64,000 nucleotides of DNA, from NCBI RefSeq assembly GCF_030440595.1, contig NZ_CP047452.1, positions 2,294,001-2,358,000 on the forward strand, given 5' to 3'. Under the pieces are notes generated by a model. The model did no database searches. It was given only the letters and a program-made list of their open reading frames with translations, and was not told the origin of the DNA. The stretch is from Corynebacterium glucuronolyticum DSM 44120 (lineage in GTDB: Bacteria > Actinomycetota > Actinomycetes > Mycobacteriales > Mycobacteriaceae). This document shows positions 8,667 through 21,215 of this stretch, piece after piece (the first letter of the stretch is position 1; each line of letters opens with the position of its first letter). The position numbers were made by a program, and so were the translations under genes.

Positions 8667-9376
8667 ACCGTAACGCCTAGCACACTAACCGCAACCAGCA
8701 CCAGCCCGATGAGGACCAACCGCAGGGGCCGTGCCGGCGCGTAGGAATGAAAAGTTTTAATATCCAGCGGATCCGCCCGCAGCTCCAGAGCCTCCTGCAT
8801 CGAGCGCGCACGCATAAAGGCGACGACGAAAAGGGAGGCCCCGATGAGCCCCGTGGAGTGAATACGCGTGGAGAACGTGCGTTCTGCCAGGCGCTGCGCG
8901 GCCGCATCCCGCATACTCACCGATGTTTGCCACAGGGCGCCGACCATCCGGTAAATGATCTGCACCACGTAGGTGAGGCTGACGGGGACGTGGACGCGTC
9001 GCGCCCAGGAGATGATGTCCGACAGTGGCGTTGTGCAGGCGAACAGCAGAGTTCCAGAGGCTGCCACCACACAGCGCCACCACACGGACGCGGCGTGAGA
9101 TGCTCCGCCGGGGACGTAGACAATGCCGTGGCTGGTGAGGTTCCACACCAGCGCCAACATTCCCACACCCACGAAGACTGCGTTGAAACCGAGGATCGGG
9201 AGATAGAGCTTCAGTGGGGGCCTAGCCCAGAAGAAGCTGATGATCAACGGCACGGCCACCACGGTGGGATTAACCGCGACGGCGCAGACCGTGAGCCCGA
9301 CGAACAGGAGCATTTTCTCCGCCGTTGGTACACGGGAGATAGGCGAGCTCGCAGCCGCCGCTTCGAGCTCAAACAT
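8663..9376 (-). CDS. cbiQ: Cobalt ECF transporter transmembrane subunit
   Basis: A 237-residue membrane protein of the EcfT/CbiQ family, with about five to six hydrophobic helices and a cytoplasmic region carrying 'AAAQRLAERT' and 'RARSMQEALELRADP'. These Ala-Arg-Gly-like coupling helices contact the ATPase in this family. It sits between cbiN (4 nt upstream) and cbiO (overlapping by 4 nt) in the usual CbiMNQO order. Cobalt rather than nickel is inferred from the cobalamin riboswitch that precedes the operon. Confidence 0.9.
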   Translation of the reverse strand: MFELEAAAASSPISRVPTAEKMLLFVGLTVCAVAVNPTVVAVPLIISFFWARPPLKLYLPILGFNAVFVGVGMLALVWNLTSHGIVYVPGGASHAASVWWRCVVAASGTLLFACTTPLSDIISWARRVHVPVSLTYVVQIIYRMVGALWQTSVSMRDAAAQRLAERTFSTRIHSTGLIGASLFVVAFMRARSMQEALELRADPLDIKTFHSYAPARPLRLVLIGLVLVAVSVLGVTV

Positions 9377-9380
9377 CGGG

Positions 9381-9731
9381 CTACTCGACTCTCGTCAGCG
9401 GCGCGTCTCCCGATCCGGTGACGTTGTTGGAGGTGGAAACTGCACCCGACTCCGTCACGTTCTTGCGACGTGCCTTGTAAAAGCCCAGCACGTAGCCCAC
9501 GAAGCCAGCGCCGAGCGCAGCCTGCAGGGCGAACAGTCCGGACTCGACTTCGCCGGGAAGCTCCGGCTGCCACTCAAACCACGGCTCGTAGCCGGGATTC
9601 TCCTGCTCAATGAGGTCGCCGCCCTTGTCGTCGGCACCACCAAAGTCAGCATCGTTGCCCGCCACGAAGAACGGCAGAACGACGAGGAAGACGATGGCGA
9701 TAATGGAAAGAATTAGATTCCTGGTTTTCAC
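9381..9731 (-). CDS. cbiN: Cobalt transport accessory subunit
   Basis: This 116-residue protein has two membrane helices bracketing an extracytoplasmic loop. The segment 'DFGGADDKG' just after helix 1 is the CbiN hallmark. CbiN associates with CbiM and is needed for metal loading. The C-terminus is longer than in many homologues and rich in Ser/Thr/Asn. It overlaps the end of cbiM by 4 nt, indicating coupling. Confidence 0.92.
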   Translation of the reverse strand: MKTRNLILSIIAIVFLVVLPFFVAGNDADFGGADDKGGDLIEQENPGYEPWFEWQPELPGEVESGLFALQAALGAGFVGYVLGFYKARRKNVTESGAVSTSNNVTGSGDAPLTRVE

Positions 9732-10417
9732 GCCGTGACCTCCTGTGCGCGCTGAGCGGACGTATGAGCAGGGCGCAGGAAGCCCAGGGATGTCAGCTCC
9801 GGGATGGCGACCTTCTCCAGCGTCTTAATGATGATGACGGTGATGATCGCTTCCACCAGGGCCAGCGGCACCTGGGTCGGGGCAAACAGTGCGAGGAAGG
9901 TACCTGCGGATTGCAGGAGGCCACCCTCGTGGTGTGCGAGTGCGAGCTGCAGCGCCGTCGTGGCGTACGTGCCCACGTTGGCAAGGAACACGCCGAGGAA
10001 CACCGCCGCGGTCTGGTTCCACTTACGCAGCCCCACGAATACGCCGTAGGCCACCCACGGGCCGACGATCGCCATGGAGAAGATGTTTGCGCCCAATGTT
10101 GTGATTCCGCCGTGGGCGAGAAGCAGCGCTTGGAAGAGCAACACGATGGCACCAAGCACCGCCATGACCGGCGGTTTGAAGAGGATCGCCCCCAGAGGCG
10201 TACCCGTCGGGTGGGATGAGGATCCCGTCACCGACGGCATTTTAATGGCGCTCAGCACGAAGCTGAATGCGCCCGCTGCGCCGAGCAGCATTGCCGTTTC
10301 CGGCTTTTCCTTAATTTGTTTTTGCACTTTGGATGCGCCGTAGACCACAAACGGCGTCGCCGCTACGGCCCACCCAACGCAGTGCTCAACAGGCAAAAAG
10401 CCCTCTGCAATATGCAT
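9728..10417 (-). CDS. cbiM: Cobalt ECF transporter substrate-binding subunit
   Basis: A 229-residue membrane protein that begins with 'MHIAEGFLP', the family's invariant N-terminus in which Met1 and His2 coordinate the metal ion. Further conserved segments are '[21 protein letters not shown]' region (near residue 53-72) and '[18 protein letters not shown]' (near 112). It binds Co2+ outside the cell and docks with CbiNQO. The start is fixed by the N-terminal motif, with GGACACC upstream as a modest ribosome site. It is the first gene of the operon, directly downstream of a cobalamin riboswitch. Confidence 0.95.
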   Translation of the reverse strand: MHIAEGFLPVEHCVGWAVAATPFVVYGASKVQKQIKEKPETAMLLGAAGAFSFVLSAIKMPSVTGSSSHPTGTPLGAILFKPPVMAVLGAIVLLFQALLLAHGGITTLGANIFSMAIVGPWVAYGVFVGLRKWNQTAAVFLGVFLANVGTYATTALQLALAHHEGGLLQSAGTFLALFAPTQVPLALVEAIITVIIIKTLEKVAIPELTSLGFLRPAHTSAQRAQEVTA

Positions 10418-10483
10418 AGGATTGGTGTCCTTTATGAATTCCGGTAACCGGTACCTCGCCAGTCACAAACTGAATTGTTTCTT

Positions 10484-10741
10484 ACCGAAGCGCCCTCCGC
10501 TGGTAGCCGGTCTCCTGGCTTAGCCCCTCCCCGCGCGCAGTCGCGCGGACCCGATAACCTTTCAGCCTTCCCACGCGTCGCAAGCGACCGCAGTGACCAA
10601 CGATGCCCCACGCAGGACGTGCACACCGTTTCCAAAGTCTCAGGCGCGGGCCGAAGCCCACGTTGAAGCCACACAGTGACGAGGATCGCTCCCGGGTCGC
10701 ACCGGGATTCCCGTTCACTACCGTGAAATGAACACTTCGGT
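10484..10741 (-). promoter_or_regulatory. Cobalamin (B12) riboswitch controlling cbiMNQO
   Basis: Read on the minus strand, the element starts with a 7-nt P1 arm (10735-10741) and contains 'GGGAATCCCGGTGCGAC', then 'CACTGTG', and near its 3' end 'AGCCAGGAGACCGGCTACC'; these are the conserved cobalamin aptamer blocks in the right order. The closing P1 arm is 10484-10490. Between it and the cbiM ATG (10417) a GGTACC-GGTTACC segment could form the switch that hides the ribosome site. B12 would turn off cobalt uptake. The aptamer blocks are clear; the exact ends are my estimate. Confidence 0.92.
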
Positions 10742-10841
10742 GGTTAGGATACTCCCCCTCACAGACAATTCCAATAGTTCCCCCGCAGCCACGACCGGAA
10801 TCAGCCACAGGACAGACACACTCCCTCCCGCGTTCACCCCA

Positions 10842-10915
10842 GGAACGGCACCCCCAGGAACGGCACCCCAGAAACGGCACCCCAGAAACGGCACCCCAGA
10901 AACGGCACCCCAGAA
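10842..10915. repeat. Tandem repeat of 14-15 bp, about five copies
   Basis: The unit GAAACGGCACCCCA is repeated head to tail with slight changes in the first two copies (GAACGGCACCCCCAG type). It lies between the 5' end of the riboswitch and the divergent lipoprotein gene, i.e. in the likely cbiM promoter region. The rest of the gene-free interval 10418-11021 holds the riboswitch and the promoter of the lipoprotein gene. Confidence 0.9.
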
Positions 10916-11021
10916 ACAAACACCCACCCAAAGGTTTTTTCGCGGACAATACTTTGCACTTGCTAGGTATCTTCTATAGATTGGTGTTGAACGCATTTTC
11001 GCAAATTGGAAGGTTGACATT

Positions 11022-11603
11022 ATGAACGTGACGAAGAAGATGGCCGCCGTTCTCGCCACTGCCACCCTGGCACTCGGACTGACCGCGTGTGGCGACGGAT
11101 CCGAGACGGAGACTGTGACCGAGACCGCCCCGGCCACCACGGTCACCACGGACAAGGATGCCAACACCACGGCGCGCGACAACGACAAGGATGACGACAA
11201 GGACGACGCATCCGAGTCCTCGGCAGCGGCCGCATCCAGCGACGAAGCCCCGTCCATCACCATCGACGGCAAGCAGGTTTCGGGCACGTTCACGCCCGTC
11301 CACTGCACCCTCGACACCGACGATGGCCAGCAGGAGCTGAACATCGACGCGGGCGACAAGTCCGATAAAGCCGAGCGCGATGAGCTCGAGGTTGAGATCA
11401 CCGATCCCGAGGGCACGCCACGCCTGACCGGCCTGTCGGTGGAGCGCGCAAACGACAAGGAGTTTGAACTCACCGACGCGCAGGAAAACGCCGCCACGGT
11501 AACCAAGGACGGCTCCACTTGGACGATCACCGGTGAGGGTCACTACGACGACGATGAGTCCACCGCTATCCCCTTCGACGTGAAGGTGAGCTGCCCGGCA
11601 TAA
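11022..11603 (+). CDS. Secreted lipoprotein of unknown function
   Basis: A 193-residue protein with a lipoprotein signal peptide: charged MNVTKK, hydrophobic core, lipobox 'LTAC' with Cys22 as the lipidated residue. An acidic, Thr/Asp/Lys/Ser-rich linker (residues 24-75) leads to a C-terminal domain of about 110 residues with two cysteines ('VHCTL' and the final 'VSCPA'), which may form a disulfide. I do not recognise the domain; it resembles small lipoproteins of the LpqH/19-kDa kind in size and layout only. A GGAAGG ribosome site precedes the ATG. Confidence 0.75.
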   Translation: MNVTKKMAAVLATATLALGLTACGDGSETETVTETAPATTVTTDKDANTTARDNDKDDDKDDASESSAAAASSDEAPSITIDGKQVSGTFTPVHCTLDTDDGQQELNIDAGDKSDKAERDELEVEITDPEGTPRLTGLSVERANDKEFELTDAQENAATVTKDGSTWTITGEGHYDDDESTAIPFDVKVSCPA

Positions 11604-11640
11604 CTCGCCACAACGGGCGCACTGCCCCGCAGACACATCA

Positions 11641-11678
11641 CCCCCGATCCCAGCCGACGGAAAGGCTGTGACCGGGGG
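11641..11678 (+). terminator. Putative terminator of the lipoprotein gene
   Basis: Stem 11641-11655 / 11664-11678 with two mismatches in 15 bp, followed by a T-rich stretch (TTCATTCGTTTG). Located 38 nt past the stop. Confidence 0.55.
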
Positions 11679-11856
11679 TTCATTCGTTTGTAGAACCCCC
11701 GACTATCCCGCTGTCCACCCCCACGCGGCACTTTTGCTCACAAAAATCCGACTATTAGGGTGAGAGGGGCCGCCCCACCGGCGGCCCCTACCCAAACCGT
11801 AACGGCAGCACGCCAACCCGACGCGCACCGCCGAAAACTAGCAGCTAGGAGTATCC

Positions 11857-12571
11857 GTGGACCTCGTGGAGCTCGCACGGTGGCAATTCGCCATCACTAC
11901 CGTGTACCGGCCCCAACGGTTCCGGGAAATCGACGCTCATAGGGGCACTCATCGGCGCGCTACCCATCGAAGGCGGCACCATCAAATACAAGGGCACGCC
12001 GCCTCATTCCATGACGCGGCACGACATCGCTATGACCGTCGCGGTCGTCGCACAAGCAGACGAGGCGGGGCTTCCCCTCCCCGTGAGCAACTCCGTTGCG
12101 CTGGGCAGGCTCCCGTTTCGGCGCGGGTACGCGGCTATCGAAAGCGCCGAGGATGCGCGGCGGGTGGAGGAGGCGCTGCAGGCCACCAATCTCACCCATA
12201 AGAAAGCATGCCTGACCACGGAGTTATCAGGCGGTGAGCGGCAGCGGGTGGCGATTACCCGGGCGCTTGCCCAGGACACGGATTTTTTGCTCCTCGACGA
12301 GCCGACGAACCACCTCGATCTGAAGATTCAACTCGATCTTCTGGAGCTGATCAAAAACGCCGGCTAGACGACGGTCCTCGTTCTCCACGATCTCAACCTC
12401 GCCGCCCGATACTGTGACAATGTTCTCACACTTGACCAGGGTAAATCCGTTTGTTTTGGGGCGCCGAGCGACGTATTGACACCGCAACGCATCCAAGAGG
12501 TGTTCGGTGTGCGGGCCACACCCGGCGACGTCGAGGGCATCCGCCGGTTCGTGTTCTTGCCCGTGCTGTAA
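11857..12571 (+). pseudogene. Decayed siderophore/heme-type ABC transporter ATPase (FepC/BtuD-like)
   Basis: From 11909 one frame encodes a Walker A 'GPNGSGKSTL', signature 'ELSGGERQR' and Walker B 'FLLLDEPTNHLDL', then hits TAG at 12365-12367. The same frame continues with the H-loop 'LHDLNLAARYCD' and the family's C-terminus to TAA at 12569-12571. Upstream of Walker A the expected first 30-35 residues are lost or out of frame (the GTG at 11857 opens a different frame). No permease or binding-protein gene is adjacent. The nonsense codon, damaged N-terminus and absence of partners make this a remnant of an iron-siderophore or similar importer. Confidence 0.85.
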
Positions 12572-12587
12572 GCGCGCGAACATGCGT

Positions 12588-12624
12588 CACGCTCCTCCCT
12601 TACCGGGTAGGAGCGTGATTTTTT
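12588..12624 (+). terminator. Terminator after the ABC ATPase remnant
   Basis: Stem CACGCTCCT 12588-12596 / 12609-12617 and a run of T at 12619-12624. Lies between convergent genes. Confidence 0.8.
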
Positions 12625-12637
12625 GTTGTGTAGGTGA

Positions 12638-14410
12638 TTAGTTCCTCGCCCATGCGCCGATGGTGCCGGGGACCATGGGTGGCGTCTCTCCGAGGATTGC
12701 TTTGGTATTGGCGTCTTGCTCCAACTCGGAGAGGACGGTTTTCACTGCCCGGGACTTCTTCCGATCCTTGTGTGCTCCCATGCCCACGGGCATCATGCCG
12801 CGGCCGAAGCCACCTGCAGAACGGCCACCGGCACCACTACTGGCGCTGCCTGTTCCCAGGCTTCCGCGTGGCACGCCAGCCGAACCACCACCTTTTCCTC
12901 CGACCTCTGACAGGTTCGGGAGCTTACCGGTACCTGTTCCCGCAGCACCTACACCGCCACTGGAAACACCTGCACCAAAGCCGTTTGCTACACGCCCGCC
13001 TTTCTTCGGACGCTCGGTTGTGAGCCGGGATGGCCCAGCTATGGATGAGCCTCGCCCGGCTACAGCTGCCGGGCGCGTGACGGCGCGCCTCGGATTGGTG
13101 GCGGTCTTCTTGGTACCTCCGCAGCCTGCTCCTGCACCCTGACCTGCCCGACCGGCAACGGGGACGGCGCCACCTCCCCTCTGGGTAGTACCTATGGCTG
13201 AGGCGTGCGGAACTCCGCCGATCCCCGGTGCACCAATAGAAGAGGCAAGACCCGCACCTGGTACAGGCCCTACACCAGACGATAACGCGCTGTTTCCAGG
13301 CGCTGGTGCTACGGCCTGGGTGACGGTGGGCGCGGCACTGCCAGCGACTGTGGTCTGCCCACCGCTGGTGTCGCCGTGGGTGGCACCATTTAATTGTTGT
13401 GCTGCGTGTACGAGAGCTGGGTCCGGGTCGCCGATGCGGATTTTTTCCAGCTGCCCGTCAAAGTCCCGCTTCGATTGGGTGGCTAGATCCGCCAGTTCTG
13501 CCTCCAGTGCCCCGCCAGAAGACGGTGGGACAACGGCGTCGAGAAGCGAACCAACGCGAGGCTCAGCCAGCGACAACAGTGGGGGCATGGCGACCTTGGC
13601 GTAGGCCAGAAGCGCCAGCCGCTCTTGTAGCTCACGGGCACCGGGGATGGGGTTTGTCATCACCGATCCGTTGATTGCACCGGCGGCTGCACTGCCAAGC
13701 TTGTGTGTCAGGCCCATCCGCCCGGACCACCTGGCCATCGCCTCCGCGTTCAAGCCGAAGGACTCGGTCGCCTCGCTTGTTGCCCGCAGCTTATCGACGA
13801 TGGCGTCGATCACCTCGCCGCGGTTGGCACTGGCAATGTCGTTGGCGATGATGCGCAAGCGATCGGTCGCATCGACCATCGACGCGTGCAATCCCTTCCA
13901 CGCCGTGGTTGCTTCCCCGATGGCGGACGTGTGGGTGGTGAAGTAGTCGCGCAGAAGCGCGATGACACTCCGTGGTGGAATGACGACTTTAGCGCCCACG
14001 GCGACGGGCACCGGTGTCATGTGTTCCGGAAGGGCTATAACACCCAGTTTTTCAGCCGACACAGAGCCTGAACCCGTCCCTTCCCCGCAACCCCCGTGCA
14101 GCCGATCCAGCGACCGGGTGAACACATCCTCCTGCGCCTCGAATCCTTGCACAGTCGCTTCCAGGCCTCGGGCAAGCCCGCCGATGACCTCCCCCAATCC
14201 CTGAACGACGGCACGCGCGGACCCCGGCCCCGAGTCCAGCACACCCGCGTGCTCCCTCCCCAGCTGATCCAGGCCGGAGACGCGGGTGAAGCCGTTTAGC
14301 TGGGTTGTATTCCATCCGCCCGCGAGGCCAGTTTCAAGCGAAGCTGAAATATCTTTCACCAACCGCGCAGCACCCTGGAGCTGGTTTTTGTCAATTTGTA
14401 CGATAATCAT
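12638..14410 (-). CDS. Large glycine-rich, WXG/PPE-like secreted-protein candidate
   Basis: This 590-residue protein has no signal peptide or membrane helix. Residues 1-310 are predicted mostly helical with small residues, including a GGWNTTQLNGF segment near 31-41, as in the WXG100/PPE/LXG families exported by type VII systems. Residues about 360-545 are a low-complexity Gly/Ala/Ser/Pro linker, and the last 45 residues form a basic then compact tail ending 'PPMVPGTIGAWARN'. Similar linker-plus-tail architecture occurs in actinobacterial PPE/ESX substrates next to DUF3558 lipoproteins. Here the DUF3558 gene lies immediately upstream and overlaps by 20 nt. Function is unknown; type VII export is inference, and no ESX machinery genes are in the window. 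Confidence 0.6.
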   Translation of the reverse strand: MIIVQIDKNQLQGAARLVKDISASLETGLAGGWNTTQLNGFTRVSGLDQLGREHAGVLDSGPGSARAVVQGLGEVIGGLARGLEATVQGFEAQEDVFTRSLDRLHGGCGEGTGSGSVSAEKLGVIALPEHMTPVPVAVGAKVVIPPRSVIALLRDYFTTHTSAIGEATTAWKGLHASMVDATDRLRIIANDIASANRGEVIDAIVDKLRATSEATESFGLNAEAMARWSGRMGLTHKLGSAAAGAINGSVMTNPIPGARELQERLALLAYAKVAMPPLLSLAEPRVGSLLDAVVPPSSGGALEAELADLATQSKRDFDGQLEKIRIGDPDPALVHAAQQLNGATHGDTSGGQTTVAGSAAPTVTQAVAPAPGNSALSSGVGPVPGAGLASSIGAPGIGGVPHASAIGTTQRGGGAVPVAGRAGQGAGAGCGGTKKTATNPRRAVTRPAAVAGRGSSIAGPSRLTTERPKKGGRVANGFGAGVSSGGVGAAGTGTGKLPNLSEVGGKGGGSAGVPRGSLGTGSASSGAGGRSAGGFGRGMMPVGMGAHKDRKKSRAVKTVLSELEQDANTKAILGETPPMVPGTIGAWARN

Positions 14411-14966
14411 AGAGTTTTTCCCCGATTAGCAAGTCAAAATATTCTTCGGCCTTCTGGCACTTTTCAATTAGTTGCTCATCTTCCAAAGCAAAGGAATTGA
14501 AACCTACCTGAACCGATCCCCGTGGGGTTTCTGCAGCAACCCTGCACCCATCGTCATATTCGTCCTGGCGAAATGCCAACGACGGAGCCTTGGACTCATT
14601 AAGTTGGTAGTCCACGAGAATGCCGTTTCTTCGAAATTGAGCCAGTTTCACAGCAACGCCGGAGACATCAATCCATTCATTACTGTCCTCCGTAGCGAAG
14701 GTACAGAAGCTCAGTCCGTCCTTCTCAACGACGGTACCTTCGTTTTCAATCCTGCGAAGACCAAGTTCCCTTAACCTGGTATCGCTGATGTCGTGGCATG
14801 GTTCAGCTAGGTGGAAGTCTGGATCCCAACGGTCAAAAAGGTAGGGCTCGTCTCCTGATGCAAGGCCCTCCTCCACGCCCAAAAATTTGGCGCAGCCGGT
14901 GATGGTGAGCAGTGGTAAGAGCAGAAGTAGTACGGTGTTCATCACTTTGGTGGGGGTTCGGACCAT
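14391..14966 (-). CDS. DUF3558-type lipoprotein
   Basis: A 191-residue protein with a lipoprotein signal: hydrophobic stretch at residues 11-22, lipobox 'ITGC' with Cys25. The mature part has the DUF3558 pattern: 'EPCHDISDTRLRELGL', a central 'SFCTF' and a late 'DDGCRVAAE' giving three cysteines. DUF3558 proteins are actinobacterial cell-surface lipoproteins of unknown role. The 20-nt overlap with the following glycine-rich protein shows the two are translated together and likely act together at the cell envelope. Confidence 0.8.
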   Translation of the reverse strand: MVRTPTKVMNTVLLLLLPLLTITGCAKFLGVEEGLASGDEPYLFDRWDPDFHLAEPCHDISDTRLRELGLRRIENEGTVVEKDGLSFCTFATEDSNEWIDVSGVAVKLAQFRRNGILVDYQLNESKAPSLAFRQDEYDDGCRVAAETPRGSVQVGFNSFALEDEQLIEKCQKAEEYFDLLIGEKLYDYRTN

Positions 14967-15150
14967 GGGGCCTCCTTTGCCGATGAGAAGATGCCTTCAC
15001 CACTTAGACGCGGTATGAGACCGCTTTGGTTCCGTTAATTTTGAAAAATCTGGTCCGAGCGAAACACGGTGAATGTAAACGAAGTAAACCACTCTTAGAA
15101 GAACACCGCAGGACAAGTGTGCCTAATGAAATTGGAGTGTGGGTATGCGA

Positions 15151-15188
15151 AAAAAGGGAGGAGCAGAGATTGTTTCTCTGCTCCTCCC
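15151..15188 (-). terminator. rrn operon terminator
   Basis: Perfect 14-bp stem 15156-15169 / 15175-15188, 5-nt loop, then on the minus strand TTTTT (15151-15155). Lies just beyond the 5S gene. Confidence 0.92.
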
Positions 15189-15201
15189 TTTGTTGTTTGT
15201 G

Positions 15202-15317
15202 GTCGGCGGTGTCCTACTCTCCCACATCCTCCCGGGTGCAGTACCATCGGCGTTGGTTGGCTTAGCTTCCGGGTTCGGAATGGGACCGGGCGTTTCCCAA
15301 CCACTATCGCCACCGAC
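15202..15317 (-). rRNA. rrf: 5S ribosomal RNA
   Basis: On the minus strand the gene reads GTCGGTGGCGATAGTGG ... and ends in the complementary GTAGGACACCGCCGAC, giving a closed helix I. The internal block 'CCCATTCCGAACCCGGAAG' is the universal 5S loop region. About 116 nt long. Confidence 0.95.
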
Positions 15318-15439
15318 AAGTCTTATTTTGGGCGTGTTGTTTTTCATTTATCTTTTCGTCGTCGGCGTCAGCCGACGGTGTGGTGTGTCTGATATTGCAT
15401 AGTGGACCACGTGTGATTCGTTGTTCGCGTTTAGTGTTT

Positions 15440-20450
<5,011 letters not shown>

Positions 20451-20971
20451 AAAAAAAGTTGAACAAGCAAAAAACAGCTCAAACCAAAAAAAATAAAACG
20501 TTCCAAAAGAACAAAAGCGTAAAGAAAAAAGTAAACAAAAAACAATGATGGCCTCAACGAGAAAACCACCACCACAATGTCAACAAAATTCTTGAAGCGC
20601 CACATCCACCAAAACGAAACCAAAACGGAAACGCCTTGTACAGAGCCAGATGACAGCCCCCCAGCCACAAAACCAGAAAACCACACCCAACAAGCACCAC
20701 AAAAACCTGTCAAACAAACAAAAAGTAGTACATCAACACACTATCGAGTTCTCACACAACATGCACACCCAACCTGCAGGCTTCACAACTTGAAGCCGCA
20801 TCGCTGAGCGCTTTGTTAACTTTAGATGAACATCACGCGAATTGTCAAAACCCGGTTGAAATTCGATCTGAAGTATGTTTCACAGCCGGTTTCATTCGCA
20901 CCGCTCTGTGCAACGTGGAATGAATATACACACCCCACCAGCTTCCCACAACTCCGCAGGTTAAAGCATTT
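20451..20971 (-). other. rrn leader and promoter region
   Basis: This 521-nt gene-free stretch lies between hypC2 and 16S, both on the minus strand. It holds a sigma-A type promoter (20819-20848) and, further down, 'TGAGAACTCGATAGTGTG' (minus strand, 20736-20753), which matches the conserved antitermination-region sequence seen in mycobacterial and corynebacterial rrn leaders. No clear intrinsic terminator for hypC2 was seen, so read-through into rrn is possible. Confidence 0.65.
20819..20848 (-). promoter_or_regulatory. rrn promoter
   Basis: Minus-strand -35 TTGACA (20843-20848), 18-nt spacer, -10 TAAAGT (20819-20824). The perfect -35 and position upstream of the antitermination sequence suit an rRNA promoter. 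Confidence 0.75.
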
Positions 20972-21211
20972 TTATTGAGGGAGATCTGTGAGGAGATCGT
21001 TGGCGTTGAGCTCGTCGATACACTCCTGCGCCTCCTCCTCGTTCATGAGCGTCATCGCGATTTTGTTCTGAACGAGGACGTAATCGCCGATTTCCGCCTC
21101 CGGCAGGTACATCAGTGAGCACCGCTTCGTCACCGCGCCGTACTGGATGGTGCCGGTGGGCAGTGGCCCGTCGGTGCGCTCAATAATCTTTCCGGGGATT
21201 CCAAAACACAT
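20972..21211 (-). CDS. Second HypC/HybG-type hydrogenase chaperone
   Basis: A 79-residue HypC/HybG-family protein. It starts 'MCFGIPGKI', with the Cys2 that carries the Fe(CN)2CO group and binds the large subunit precursor. The family's middle 'G-D-Y-V-L-V' strand is present. The window encodes another HypC at 33477-33743, so this copy probably serves the unusual large subunit encoded 4 nt upstream (21216-22328), in the way E. coli uses HypC and HybG for different hydrogenases. It is the last gene before rrn. The name hypC2 used in other entries is only my label. Confidence 0.88.
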   Translation of the reverse strand: MCFGIPGKIIERTDGPLPTGTIQYGAVTKRCSLMYLPEAEIGDYVLVQNKIAMTLMNEEEAQECIDELNANDLLTDLPQ

Positions 21212-21215
21212 GGGT

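Noticed and set aside
10842..10915. CRISPR array
   Set aside because: The repeats are directly adjacent without spacers and no cas genes are present; the same applies to the 21-bp repeat at 23206-23268.
7373..12367. Amber codons in two genes as a sign of TAG recoding or a suppressor tRNA
   Set aside because: Both genes also have frame or N-terminal damage, no suppressor anticodon is among the tRNAs here, and TAG is used as an ordinary stop for other genes (e.g. the hydrogenase small subunit).
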